NCBI GenBank assembly: GCA_049419605.1
Contig: JBMSKF010000007.1
Location: 1 to 58,680 of the forward strand
Direction of reading: 5' to 3'
DNA: 58,680 nt
From: UBA970 sp049419605
GTDB taxonomy: Bacteria > Bacillota_I > Bacilli_A > RFN20 > CAG-826
The position numbers and the translations under genes were made by a program. This document shows positions 16,928 through 25,499 of this stretch, piece after piece. Every line of letters starts with the position of its first letter. The stretch's first letter is position 1. The notes under the pieces were generated by a model. It saw nothing but the letters and a program-made list of their open reading frames with translations, made no database searches and was not told where the DNA came from.

Positions 16928-17737
16928 ATGAAAAAAACGTTTCTTTTACTTTCCTCTTTAGTCGCCGTCGGTGTCTTAGCGGGTTGTACCCCTGCTGATC
17001 CTATTCGTGTTGGAATGGATTTACGTTATCCTCCATTTGAAACTGTCACCGGTGAGAATGAACCTGAAGGTATTTCTGTGGATGTGGCCAAAGCATTTGG
17101 AGAGTATTTAGGAAGACCTACTGAAATCGTGAATACTAATTTTGGTGGTTTGATCCCAGCCTTACAATCCGGGGAAATTGATATCGTCATCGCCAGTATG
17201 AGTATTACCGCAGCCCGTCAAGAAGTTGTCGATTTTACCGATCCTTATTTCTTCTTTAAAATTATCACCTTAGTCAATAAAGATTTTGCCACGGCGAATA
17301 CCTTAACCGTGGATTCAACAACAGAAGATTTATTGGCTGTAGAGTCTGCTAAATTTGCTGGAATTGCAGCCCAAGTCTCTGCAACCATTCCGACAAGTTA
17401 TGGAAAAACAGTCACAGAATATGTCGATTTAGCTACTGCCATTGAAGCCGTTGCTCAAGGCGATGCAGATATTTTATTAATGTCAGCCTCACCTGTTGTC
17501 AATGGATTTAAAGCGAATCGTGAAACGACACTAATTGTTTGGGATCCATGGGTCGCATCTCCAATTGGTATGGCTGTGAATAAAGGCAATACTGAATTAT
17601 TAGCATCTGCAAATGCTTTCATTGATACGTTTAATTATGAAGATGGCGTTTATGCTCAATTACGTGCAAATTGGGATGCCGTGGTTCTAGCTCAATTAGA
17701 ACGATATGGTCTTGATTTCTACATCACTGCTGAATAA
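16928..17737 (+). CDS. Amino-acid ABC transporter substrate-binding lipoprotein
   Basis: 269 aa. Lipoprotein signal with lipobox LAGC (Cys near residue 20), then a family-3 solute-binding domain: IRVGMDLRYPPFE (about 26), GISVDVAKAFGEYLGR (about 49), GLIPALQSGEIDIVIASMSITAARQEVVDFTDPYF (about 75-110). Anchored outside the membrane, it delivers a polar amino acid or similar ligand to the permease encoded next. AAAGGAG precedes the ATG. First of three genes (binding protein, permease, ATPase) packed within 2.3 kb. Ligand not predictable. Confidence 0.9.
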   Translation: MKKTFLLLSSLVAVGVLAGCTPADPIRVGMDLRYPPFETVTGENEPEGISVDVAKAFGEYLGRPTEIVNTNFGGLIPALQSGEIDIVIASMSITAARQEVVDFTDPYFFFKIITLVNKDFATANTLTVDSTTEDLLAVESAKFAGIAAQVSATIPTSYGKTVTEYVDLATAIEAVAQGDADILLMSASPVVNGFKANRETTLIVWDPWVASPIGMAVNKGNTELLASANAFIDTFNYEDGVYAQLRANWDAVVLAQLERYGLDFYITAE

Positions 17738-17742
17738 GGTTA

Positions 17743-18474
17743 ATGAAAAAAGTTTTTAATTACACACTTGCCATCGCTACTTTTATAGCGCTTATTTTAT
17801 TCGTTATTTATTCTCGCGATGCGAATTTTACCTTGGCGCCGTTATTTGAGGATTATGGCCGTTTAATATTTTTGGGATTATTAAATTCTTTGTATGTTTC
17901 AGTAATTACCTTAGTAGGTAGTTTAATCCTAGGATTTATATTTTACCTTTTGTCCATTTCTAAATTAGCGTATTTTCGTGCACTTGTTGACGTTTTTACT
18001 GAAGTGATTTATGGAACGCCATTGCTAGTCATGATTGTCTTGATGGCCTTTCTGATTGGCCCAGCCTTTGATAATTTTAATCGTCCATTTTTAGGAATTC
18101 TAGGATTAATTCTCTACATTTCTCCTTACATGAAAAATGTATATCAATCTTCTTTTTCTTCGATTCCTAAAGAACAATATATGGCGATGGATTTGTTTGG
18201 TTTCACTGGTTGGCAACGATATCAATACATTATTATTCCGCAAGTTATTAAAGTATTGATGCCACCATTAATGAATAACTTTTCTTTGATTGTTAAAGGG
18301 AGTTCACTGATGTATGTGCTTGCGTATGCAGAACTTTACTATGCAATTAATATTGCCCAATCGCGAACATTTTTATTTGTAGAAGGTTACATATTATTGT
18401 GGGCACTCTATTTGGTGATCACGATTCCATTATCGCAACTCACCAAGTGGATTGAGAAAAAATTACAATCATGA
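17743..18474 (+). CDS. Amino-acid ABC transporter permease
   Basis: 243 aa. HisM/GlnP-type permease with about five membrane helices. The permease-ATPase contact loop is the EQYMAMDLFGFTGWQRYQYIIIPQ region (about residues 145-168), corresponding to the family's EAA loop. It starts 5 nt after the binding-protein stop with AAGG upstream and overlaps the ATPase start by 4 nt. Probably functions as a homodimer since no second permease is encoded here. Confidence 0.88.
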   Translation: MKKVFNYTLAIATFIALILFVIYSRDANFTLAPLFEDYGRLIFLGLLNSLYVSVITLVGSLILGFIFYLLSISKLAYFRALVDVFTEVIYGTPLLVMIVLMAFLIGPAFDNFNRPFLGILGLILYISPYMKNVYQSSFSSIPKEQYMAMDLFGFTGWQRYQYIIIPQVIKVLMPPLMNNFSLIVKGSSLMYVLAYAELYYAINIAQSRTFLFVEGYILLWALYLVITIPLSQLTKWIEKKLQS

Positions 18475-19175
18475 AAATCAAAATTCAAAATGTTAGTCAT
18501 CAATATGATGTTGAAGTGTTAAAAACGCTTTCCTTTACTTTGGAAGGATATCGATCCATTGCCATCATCGGTGCTTCAGGCTCGGGAAAATCAACACTCC
18601 TTCGTTTACTTTCAGGATTAGAAAAACCAAGTCAAGGCACGATTCAAATTGATGACCTTGATGTCCAAGATGAGCAATATCGTAAACAAATTGGCTTTGT
18701 TTTTCAAAATCATAATTTATTCCCTCATTTAAGTTTAGAAAGAAACATTTCTTTAATCTTGGAAAAAACAAGAGGGTATCAAAAAGCAAAAGCGATAGAG
18801 ATTGCTAAAGATTATTTAACCAGAGTGCGTTTACAAGACCAAATGTATAAACTTCCAAAGAATGTTTCTGGTGGTCAAGCACAACGAGCATCGATTGCAA
18901 GAGCCTTTTCTCTTGATCCTGAACTTGTCTTTTTAGATGAACCGACTGCGAGTCTAGATCCGGTTTTATCTTTTGAAGTATTACAAGCGGTTAAAGAGTT
19001 AAGAGGTAGTGGCAAAAACTTTATTTTTGTTACTCACGTTTTGAGTTTTGTTCGCGATTTTGCAGATTATGTGATCTTCATGGATCAAGGAAAAATTCTA
19101 GAACATGGTCCAGTTTCTATTTTAGAAAAACCCGTCACTGACGAACTAAAAAACTATATGTCATTTATTCGTTAG
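18471..19175 (+). CDS. Amino-acid ABC transporter ATP-binding protein
   Basis: 234 aa. Walker A GASGSGKST (about residues 34-42), Q-loop VFQNHNLFPH (about 77), signature SGGQAQRASIARAF (about 128), Walker B LVFLDEPTASLD (about 147-158) and the H-loop His in FVTHVLSF (about 182). Energises the importer encoded upstream. Shorter than many GlnQ proteins by a few residues but complete. The stop is 8 nt before the -35 of the groESL promoter, with no terminator visible between. Confidence 0.9.
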   Translation: MKIKIQNVSHQYDVEVLKTLSFTLEGYRSIAIIGASGSGKSTLLRLLSGLEKPSQGTIQIDDLDVQDEQYRKQIGFVFQNHNLFPHLSLERNISLILEKTRGYQKAKAIEIAKDYLTRVRLQDQMYKLPKNVSGGQAQRASIARAFSLDPELVFLDEPTASLDPVLSFEVLQAVKELRGSGKNFIFVTHVLSFVRDFADYVIFMDQGKILEHGPVSILEKPVTDELKNYMSFIR

Positions 19176-19183
19176 TGAATAAC

Positions 19184-19243
19184 TTGACACGTATATTTGA
19201 ATCGAGTAAATTATATTTGGCACTTAAAGTATAAGAGTGCTAA
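19184..19243 (+). promoter_or_regulatory. groESL promoter with CIRCE operator (HrcA site)
   Basis: TTGACA (19184-19189), 17-nt spacer, TAAATT (19207-19212). The CIRCE inverted repeat follows as TTGGCACTT (19217-19225), N9, GAGTGCTAA (19235-19243); the consensus is TTAGCACTC-N9-GAGTGCTAA, so the right arm is perfect and the left has two changes. It covers the expected transcription start, so groESL should be repressed by HrcA and induced by heat. HrcA itself is not in the window. Confidence 0.92.
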
Positions 19244-19256
19244 AGGAGGATTGGCT

Positions 19257-19517
19257 ATGTTAAAACCATTAGATCTATACGTGGTCTTAGCCTTAGAAAA
19301 AGAAGAAAAGAAAACGGCGTCTGGGATTATTCTCAGTACGGATGAAAAGGACAAACCTGCTTTTGGTAAGGTCCTTGCCATCGGCCCCAAAGTTGAAGGA
19401 CTCAAGGTCGGTGACCAAGTGGTTTACCAAACGTATTCAGGGACAACCGTTAAATTAGAAGGCAAAGATTATTTAGTAATCAAAGCTGAAAACATTTTAG
19501 CAAGAGTAGAAAAATAA
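19257..19517 (+). CDS. groES: Co-chaperonin GroES
   Basis: 86 aa from the ATG at 19257, chosen because AAAGGAGG precedes it and the CIRCE lies upstream; the open frame extends further but through the promoter. LKPLDLYVVLALEKEEKKTASGIIL includes the mobile-loop region (TASGIIL), followed by GKVLAIGPKVEGLKVGDQVVYQTYSG. It caps the GroEL ring. The N-terminus has LYVV where most GroES have RVLV. Operon with groEL, 12 nt downstream. Confidence 0.93.
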   Translation: MLKPLDLYVVLALEKEEKKTASGIILSTDEKDKPAFGKVLAIGPKVEGLKVGDQVVYQTYSGTTVKLEGKDYLVIKAENILARVEK

Positions 19518-19529
19518 TAGGAGGCCCTT

Positions 19530-21152
19530 ATGGCAAAACAAATTTTATTTGGCCGCGATTTTAAACTCAAAGTATTAAAAGGTGTCGATACCTTAGCCGA
19601 TGTCGTCAAAGTATCCTTAGGTCCTAAAGGACGCAATGTTGTCTTGGATAAAGGTTATGGTTCTCCATCTATCGTTGATGATGGTGTTAGCATTGCGAAA
19701 GAAGTTGAACTCAAAGATCCATTTGAAAACATGGGTGCAAAATTAGTTTATGAAGTCGCCAGCAACACCAATGAAATGGCCGGAGATGGCACCACCACCT
19801 CAACCGTTTTAGCCCAAGCGATGATTCATCAAGGTTTTAAAGCCTTAGAAAAAGGTGCAAACCCTGTTCTAGTTAAACAAGGCATTGATAAAGCCGGTAA
19901 AGAAGTAGCCGATCGTCTCTTAAAGAAATCACGTCCCTTAAAGAATCGTGCAGATATTGAAAACGTGGCAACGATCTCTGCAGGTAGTGCAGAAATCGGT
20001 AAGATCATTGCCGACGCGATGGAAAAAGTTTCTCAAAATGGTGTCATTAACGTTGATGAATCCAAAGGATTTGATACCGAACTTTCTGTAGTAGAAGGGT
20101 TGCAATATGATAAGGGTTATCTATCCCCTTATTTCGTCACCAACCGTGAAACGATGACCGTTGAATTAGAAGACCCACTTGTTCTTGTCACCGATCAAAA
20201 GGTTGCTACAGTTCAAGATATTCTTCCAGTCCTTGAACAAGTAGTCAAAGCGGGTAAACCATTACTCATCATCGCTGATGATGTTGAAAATGAAGTCACT
20301 AACACGTTAATTGTGAACAAATTACGTGGTACCTTCAATGTGGTCGTCACGAAAGCTCCAGGTTTTGGCGATAGTCAAAAAGATCAACTCCAAGATATCG
20401 CGATTTTAACAGAAGGTAAATTTATTACCAAAGATTTAGCGATGAAGCTATCGGAAGTCACTATTGATGATTTAGGGACAATTGGTCGAGCCATTATTAA
20501 GAAAGATACCACTACCTTAGTCGGTGGTTCACACAAAAATCCTGCAATCGCTAATCGGATTAAAGAATTAGAAAGTTTAATTAAGAAAACCACCTCTGAA
20601 TACGATAAGAAAAATCTGCAAGAACGCTTAGCAAAACTTTCTGGTGGAGTAGCCGTGATTAAAGTTGGCGCGACCACAGAAACTGAACTCAAAGAAAAGA
20701 AACTTCACATTGAAGATGCATTGAATGCAACCAAAGCTGCAGTTCTCGAAGGAATTGTGGCCGGTGGTGGTGCAACCTTAATGGAAATCTATAACGAACT
20801 TAAAGATACCCTCAAAGATGAAAATGTTGATGTTCAAAGAGGGATTCAAGCGGTCTTAGATTCATTATCTGCTCCTTTATTCCAAATCGCTGAAAACGCT
20901 GGTTTCAATGGCGCGGATATTGTTGAAAATCAAAAGAAACAAAAACCAGAATTTGGTTTTGATGCAAAAAAAGGTCAATGGGTCAATCTCATCAAAGAAG
21001 GGATCATCGATCCTACTAAGGTTACGCGATCTGCTGTCTTAAATGCGACCAGCATCTCCGCGTTACTGGTAACGTCAGAAGCCGGTGTCACAGAAATTAA
21101 AGAAGATAAACCTGCTGCCCCTGCCATGCCAAATCCAGGCGACATGTACTAG
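19530..21152 (+). CDS. groEL: Chaperonin GroEL
   Basis: 540 aa, full length. ATPase motifs: VSLGPKGRNVVLDKGYGSPSIVDDGVS (about residues 27-53) and GDGTTTSTVLAQ (about 86-97); apical domain VEGLQYDKGYLSPYFVTN (about 190-207); the equatorial C-terminal part contains EGIVAGGGATL (about 408). The family usually ends in a Gly-Gly-Met-rich tail; this one ends PAAPAMPNPGDMY, short and without GGM repeats. AGGAGG precedes the ATG. Its transcript ends in a terminator located within the convergent chromate-transporter gene. Confidence 0.96.
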   Translation: MAKQILFGRDFKLKVLKGVDTLADVVKVSLGPKGRNVVLDKGYGSPSIVDDGVSIAKEVELKDPFENMGAKLVYEVASNTNEMAGDGTTTSTVLAQAMIHQGFKALEKGANPVLVKQGIDKAGKEVADRLLKKSRPLKNRADIENVATISAGSAEIGKIIADAMEKVSQNGVINVDESKGFDTELSVVEGLQYDKGYLSPYFVTNRETMTVELEDPLVLVTDQKVATVQDILPVLEQVVKAGKPLLIIADDVENEVTNTLIVNKLRGTFNVVVTKAPGFGDSQKDQLQDIAILTEGKFITKDLAMKLSEVTIDDLGTIGRAIIKKDTTTLVGGSHKNPAIANRIKELESLIKKTTSEYDKKNLQERLAKLSGGVAVIKVGATTETELKEKKLHIEDALNATKAAVLEGIVAGGGATLMEIYNELKDTLKDENVDVQRGIQAVLDSLSAPLFQIAENAGFNGADIVENQKKQKPEFGFDAKKGQWVNLIKEGIIDPTKVTRSAVLNATSISALLVTSEAGVTEIKEDKPAAPAMPNPGDMY

Positions 21153-21156
21153 TCGA

Positions 21157-21687
21157 TTAAAAGAATAAGATTCCAAAAACCGCTCCTACCAACAATAAGA
21201 TATAGGGGCGGTTTTTCATTTGCGGCAAGAATAGCAACGTCAATAACCCTAATGATAAAGTTTGAATAGGGGTCACGACGAGTTCTTCTATCAAGGATAA
21301 TCCCATTCTTACCATGGCAACAAGAATCACACCAAACACCATCACTCTTAAGCCTTTCATCAACGCAACCAAATAAGGAGATTGCGAATGGCGACGATAG
21401 ATGGGATCAAATATCCAAATCAGGAAGACGGATGGAAGGATAAAACTCAACGTGGTGATGACACCACCCAAAATACCAAATTGAGAAAACCCTAAGTAAG
21501 TGGCAAGATTAATCGCGATGGGTCCAGGTGTTGATTCTGCAATTGTAATCATTTGCAGATAAAAAACCTCCGTGATCACTTGACCCGTGACAAATACATC
21601 AAAAAGCAAAGTGATCGCAACTAAGCCACCACCAAACGTGAGACTACCTACCAGGAGAAATTGTAAGATAAGCCAAATTAAACTCAT
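21157..21687 (-). CDS. Chromate transporter, C-terminal-type half (CHR domain)
   Basis: 176 aa from the ATG at 21687, whose ATGA overlaps the TGA of the upstream half; an open extension to 21735 is not needed. CHR-family motifs: FLLVGSLTFGGGLVAITLLFDVFV (about residues 10-33) and ESTPGPIAINLATYLGFSQFG (about 48-68), followed by further hydrophobic segments. Paired short CHR proteins act together as a membrane transporter; known members export chromate, but in many bacteria the physiological anion is untested. Confidence 0.85.
   Translation of the reverse strand: MSLIWLILQFLLVGSLTFGGGLVAITLLFDVFVTGQVITEVFYLQMITIAESTPGPIAINLATYLGFSQFGILGGVITTLSFILPSVFLIWIFDPIYRRHSQSPYLVALMKGLRVMVFGVILVAMVRMGLSLIEELVVTPIQTLSLGLLTLLFLPQMKNRPYILLLVGAVFGILFF
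21175..21216. terminator. groEL terminator, within the chrA-half coding end
   Basis: A 13-bp stem (AAAAACCGCTCCT / AGGGGCGGTTTTT, one G-U pair) with T-runs on both strands, 22 nt after the groEL stop. It is also coding sequence for the C-terminus of the convergent chromate-transporter half. Confidence 0.8.
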
Positions 21688-22226
21688 TTGGAGTGCCTTT
21701 GTTGAAGCCAAGTGATGAAAATGATGACCAAGCATGAAAGCAATAAAATGAAAGCAGGAGAAAGTAATTGAAAATAAGCAATGGCAAAACTAAGGCATGA
21801 TAAACCAATCATCCACCATTGTTTCCAGGCAAGTTTGCCTAAAGATATAATGGCCTTCATAAATAAAATAAACACCACGATAAACATGCCCCTTAACGCG
21901 GATTGAACGAGGGGTTGTTCAAAAATGATTTCAAATCCTAATGCGATCAACGTAATGATTAGCATTGGGGGTAAGATCATCCCTAAAATAGCGGCAATAC
22001 TGCCAACGAATCCATGATGACGATATCCTATTAAATTCGCACAATTAACGGCAATGGCACCTGGAGCAAGTTGTGACAAGGTCACGACTTCTTCCCAATC
22101 TTTTTCTTCAAGCCAATGATGCTTTAAAGCAGTGCTTTTTATCACGGGTAACATGGCAATGCCGCCACCAAACGTGATCAATCCAAGTCGGAAAAATTCA
22201 ATAAAAATAACCAAGAATTTTTTCAT
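21684..22226 (-). CDS. Chromate transporter, N-terminal-type half (CHR domain)
   Basis: 180 aa from the ATG at 22226, which is exactly 7 nt behind TATAAT. CHR motifs: FFRLGLITFGGGIAMLPVI (about residues 10-28) and LSQLAPGAIAVNCANLIGYRHHG (about 50-72), then about four more hydrophobic segments. Together with the downstream half it makes the split (short-chain) CHR transporter architecture. Cotranscribed and translationally coupled to that half. Confidence 0.85.
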   Translation of the reverse strand: MKKFLVIFIEFFRLGLITFGGGIAMLPVIKSTALKHHWLEEKDWEEVVTLSQLAPGAIAVNCANLIGYRHHGFVGSIAAILGMILPPMLIITLIALGFEIIFEQPLVQSALRGMFIVVFILFMKAIISLGKLAWKQWWMIGLSCLSFAIAYFQLLSPAFILLLSCLVIIFITWLQQRHSK

Positions 22227-22233
22227 CCTTATC

Positions 22234-22239
22234 ATTATA
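22234..22239 (-). promoter_or_regulatory. -10 box, leaderless promoter of the CHR pair
   Basis: Minus strand TATAAT, 7 nt (gataagg), then the ATG at 22226. Confidence 0.6.
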
Positions 22240-22264
22240 AACCCCATCAATTTGAAGCAAAAGA

Positions 22265-22294
22265 AAAAAGCAAAGTTGGATAACTTTGCTTTTT
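22265..22294. terminator. Terminator of the 22312 lipoprotein gene
   Basis: A 13-bp perfect stem (AAAAAGCAAAGTT / AACTTTGCTTTTT) with a 4-nt loop; T-runs on both strands. On the minus strand it follows the lipoprotein stop. Confidence 0.85.
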
Positions 22295-22311
22295 AGAAAA
22301 TGGTAAATCGA

Positions 22312-23391
22312 TTATGCTTCTAAGATTGCTTTTGATTCAAGGAACAATGTTTGGATAGTTTCTAGTATCGTTAATCGTTGTTCACCTTGATCAAGGAGCG
22401 TTATCAACGTTTCATTAATGTAAGTTAAGTTTTCAAAACTTATTAAGTTTCTCAACGAGGAAAGCGTATCTTTATTTTCGTTATTGAGAGACCTTAAGGA
22501 TGCCATTGCATCCTGAATCGCTAATCGCTTTAAAGAAAGAGCTGCTCGATCTGCCACACTTAATTCTTCATTATTAGCACGCATGGCTGCTACAATATCG
22601 CGGATATCTTTGATGGTATCGCGGGTATTTTGACGAACCGATTTGATTTCAAGTTGTAAGGCATTTAACGCTACTAATTGCGTTTGAAATGCATCAAGTG
22701 CTGCTAATACCTCAACCGTAATTGGTGAAAGGTCATTTGGAATATTTTCAAGTAATAATGCTCTAACAGATTGTAATGAGGGTAATACCGTACTTAATTC
22801 GGTCGTGAGCGTTTCCGTTAAAGGGATGATGTCACTTAGAATGTCTTTGACGTTGGTGATGAGCGTATCATCCCACATCATCGGTCGATTGACTGAACGC
22901 ATCAGCGATCTTAATTCGGTTACCAAGGACTTCAATTCTTCACGTATCGTTTGTAGGTTATTTTTCGTTGATGTTAACGCAGTTTGGTATTCCACAAAGG
23001 CAGTCGCATCCGCTTCCGATAAAGTAATGGCATTCGATTCCATCACGGTGCCAAGAGCCCGAATGATACTTGCTTCCATTTTGATGAAGACACGTTCTTG
23101 ATTTTGTAATCGTTGGGTTTCTCTAAGGGTTTCCAACATTTCTCGAACTTCAACCCAATCATTTTGTAATACTGAGGTCATTTGCACATCCATGAAGTGT
23201 GGATGTTGAAAACGTAATTGACCTCCTTCTACCATGTAGTCATATTCCACTTCTTGATCAAAGCCTTCATCAATTCTAACCATTGCATTAGCAGTTTCTG
23301 CATATAAAACCACCGGTGTATCAACACTTCCGCAACTGGACAGTAAGATGCCTATACTAGCAAACAATAAGGTATTCAATTTTAGATTCAT
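22312..23391 (-). CDS. Exported helical lipoprotein, unknown
   Basis: 359 aa. Lipoprotein signal with lipobox LSSC (Cys near residue 20), a short beta-like stretch, then from about residue 75 to the end an almost entirely alpha-helical, Leu/Glu/Thr/Arg-rich chain with heptad-like spacing (for example KNNLQTIREELKSLVTELRSLM), probably a coiled-coil or helical-bundle surface domain. Strong AAAGGAGG before the ATG, and monocistronic with its own terminator. No family recognised; a structural or adhesion role is only a guess. Confidence 0.65.
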   Translation of the reverse strand: MNLKLNTLLFASIGILLSSCGSVDTPVVLYAETANAMVRIDEGFDQEVEYDYMVEGGQLRFQHPHFMDVQMTSVLQNDWVEVREMLETLRETQRLQNQERVFIKMEASIIRALGTVMESNAITLSEADATAFVEYQTALTSTKNNLQTIREELKSLVTELRSLMRSVNRPMMWDDTLITNVKDILSDIIPLTETLTTELSTVLPSLQSVRALLLENIPNDLSPITVEVLAALDAFQTQLVALNALQLEIKSVRQNTRDTIKDIRDIVAAMRANNEELSVADRAALSLKRLAIQDAMASLRSLNNENKDTLSSLRNLISFENLTYINETLITLLDQGEQRLTILETIQTLFLESKAILEA

Positions 23392-23482
23392 TGGTGAATC
23401 CTCCTTTTGATAACTCTAGTGTAAGGTGAATAATTGTGAAGACAATCCTTTGAAGGTTAAGATGCTAAAAATAGTCCCTAAC

Positions 23483-24835
23483 TTACTTTAATAACTTCTT
23501 AATGATCTTTAATTTTGTACTGTCATAAGGTGGATAAGCGATTGGAACATCAATTTTAGTCGATTTTTTAATGTAAGACTTTTGGTGAGAAAAAGTTAAA
23601 AATGAATGAACCCCATGATAACTACCAAAACCAGATTGACCAACCCCACCAAATGGGAGTTGACTGGTGGCAACCTGCATGAGCGCATCATTAATTGCGC
23701 CATTACCAAAAGAAAGTGATGACCATACTGCTTTTTGCGTTTGCTTGTTTTCAGAGAACAAATAAAGTGCAAGTGGTTTTTCTTTTGCTTTTAACGTTTG
23801 AATAACGTCGTCTATGGAATCGAAAGTAAGGATAGGAAGAATCGGGCCAAAAATTTCTTCTTGCATTACTTTATCTTGCCAAGTCACGTTTGTTAGAATG
23901 GTGGGTCCTAAATAACGTTCTTCAGAGTTAGGTTTAGGTTGATAAGCGACTTTATTTGAATCTATAAGTCCTAATAAGCGTTGATAATGGCGATCGGAAA
24001 CAATTCTCCCAAAGGTGTTTTTATCCATATAACGTTTTTGAATGACATCTTGAAACGCTTTTAAGAAAGCTTCTTTAACCGTGGCATGAACATAAACATA
24101 ATCTGGGGCTATACAAGTTTGACCCGCATTGGTAAATTTTGCAAACGCAATTCTTTCGGCAGCAACTTTGAGGTTGGCGGTTTCATCAATAATGGTGGGG
24201 CTTTTGCCACCTAATTCTAACGTAACTGGTGTAAGAAATTTTGCGGCCGCTTCATAGACAATTTGGCCCACTCTTGTAGAACCAGTAAAGAAGATATGAT
24301 CAAATCTTAATTTTAATAATTCTGTGGTAACTTTGGCATCACCTTTGGCCACATATAAATAGGATGAATCAAAGTTTTCATTAATCAATTTTTCAATGAT
24401 GGCTTCGGTTTTGGGCGTAAATTCAGATGGTTTGATGATGGCAGTATTTCCAGCAGCAATTGCACCAATGAGAGGTTCAATCACTAATTGAAAAGGATAA
24501 TTGAATGGGCCAATTAATAATACGTTTCCCTTAGGTTCAGGTTGAACATAAGCGTTTGCAAAAGGTAAAAAGATTTCGCCTTTATAACGCTTAGGTTGCA
24601 TCCATTTTTTCAATTGCTTAATCGTATGACCAATCGAGCGAATATTAAAACCGACTTCCGTGGTGTACGCTTCAAACGGACCTTTATGAAGGTCTACATA
24701 CAAGGCATCCATGATCGCTTGTTGATGTTGAATGAGTAATTGTTTTAATTTTTTTAGTTGAGCAATCCGAAAAGCATAAGGTTTGGTAGCATCAGTGGCA
24801 AAGAAACGACGTTGTGATTCTAAGATTTTTTCCAT
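23483..24835 (-). CDS. Aldehyde dehydrogenase (ALDH3/fatty-aldehyde type)
   Basis: 450 aa, the short ALDH3-like length. Cofactor-binding GPFNYPFQLVIEPLIGAIAAGNTAIIKPSE (about residues 108-138), FFTGSTRVG (about 179), catalytic Glu in VTLELGGKSP (about 203) and catalytic Cys in FTNAGQTCIAPDYV (about 240). Oxidises aldehydes to acids with NAD(P)+; long-chain or aromatic aldehydes are typical of the type. AAAGG lies before the ATG. Divergent from a small DNA-binding-like protein with a palindrome between their promoters, suggesting local control. Confidence 0.88.
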   Translation of the reverse strand: MEKILESQRRFFATDATKPYAFRIAQLKKLKQLLIQHQQAIMDALYVDLHKGPFEAYTTEVGFNIRSIGHTIKQLKKWMQPKRYKGEIFLPFANAYVQPEPKGNVLLIGPFNYPFQLVIEPLIGAIAAGNTAIIKPSEFTPKTEAIIEKLINENFDSSYLYVAKGDAKVTTELLKLRFDHIFFTGSTRVGQIVYEAAAKFLTPVTLELGGKSPTIIDETANLKVAAERIAFAKFTNAGQTCIAPDYVYVHATVKEAFLKAFQDVIQKRYMDKNTFGRIVSDRHYQRLLGLIDSNKVAYQPKPNSEERYLGPTILTNVTWQDKVMQEEIFGPILPILTFDSIDDVIQTLKAKEKPLALYLFSENKQTQKAVWSSLSFGNGAINDALMQVATSQLPFGGVGQSGFGSYHGVHSFLTFSHQKSYIKKSTKIDVPIAYPPYDSTKLKIIKKLLK

Positions 24836-24866
24836 AGTTTACCTTTTGATTAATTATAACAAAATA

Positions 24867-24882
24867 CCAAGGATCACCTTGG
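24867..24882. promoter_or_regulatory. Palindromic operator candidate between divergent promoters
   Basis: CCAAGG-ATCA-CCTTGG, a perfect 6+4+6 palindrome. It overlaps the -35 regions of both divergent promoters: the minus-strand TATAAT at 24853-24858 (aldehyde dehydrogenase) and the plus-strand TATAAT at 24891-24896 (HTH-like protein). The position suits a repressor acting on both. Confidence 0.5.
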
Positions 24883-24918
24883 CAATATAATATAATGAGA
24901 CTAATTAAAAGAGGATTT

Positions 24919-25452
24919 ATGGTTATTTTTGATAAGGATTATTGGATTCAACATATTACTCGACTCGTTAACCGAGACTATCGGCCTAATCATGGGTCTA
25001 TTCATGCATTGCTTAAAGAAGAGGATACGGAAGATCTTGATGAGAATGAATCAACGATTCTTTATAAGAAGGCTGTTGATGCATTCATCCTACCCACCTT
25101 TAAAAAAGGGAAGAGCTTTAGTCAAATTCTTTTTGAATTCATCGATAAAAAAGGCATTGATGAAGTGGCCCTTTATCAAAGTATTGATATCAGTCGAGCC
25201 CTTTTTTCAAAAATTCGCACTGATGACAATTATCGCCCAGAACGAAATACAGTTTATCGTTTTATGATTGGGATGCAATTAAATATCGAAGAAGCCATTA
25301 CCCTCATGAAAGCGGCTGGTTATACCTTTAATACAGGGGATAAAACCTCTTTAATCATTCACCATTGTGTAAGTAACGGTGTGTTTAAACAATCTTTGAT
25401 CGATAGTATCTTGGTTCACAATCAAGAAAATCCTTTATTCTCTGTTAAATAA
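24919..25452 (+). CDS. Helix-turn-helix-like protein, unknown
   Basis: 177 aa from the ATG at 24919 with AGAGGA upstream; the in-frame ATG at 24895 lies in the -10 box. The C-terminal two-thirds (about residues 62-170: SFSQILFEFIDKKGIDEVALYQSIDISRALFSKIRTDDNYRPERNTVYRF..., then LNIEEAITLMKAAGYTF) matches a small XRE-like helical domain seen alone or fused to macro or other domains in many Firmicutes. It may bind DNA and, given the palindrome in its promoter, may regulate itself and the aldehyde dehydrogenase; this is inference. The N-terminal 60 residues are unrecognised. Confidence 0.6.
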   Translation: MVIFDKDYWIQHITRLVNRDYRPNHGSIHALLKEEDTEDLDENESTILYKKAVDAFILPTFKKGKSFSQILFEFIDKKGIDEVALYQSIDISRALFSKIRTDDNYRPERNTVYRFMIGMQLNIEEAITLMKAAGYTFNTGDKTSLIIHHCVSNGVFKQSLIDSILVHNQENPLFSVK

Positions 25453-25476
25453 AAAAGTGGCACATTGTGCCACTTT
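25451..25476 (-). terminator. Terminator of the 25500 lipoprotein gene
   Basis: A 10-bp stem (AAAGTGGCAC / GTGCCACTTT) with a 3-nt loop and, on the minus strand, a T6 run. The plus strand has only a weak T-tract but may share it. Confidence 0.8.
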
Positions 25477-25499
25477 GAAGTCATTATCAGTCAATCGGA

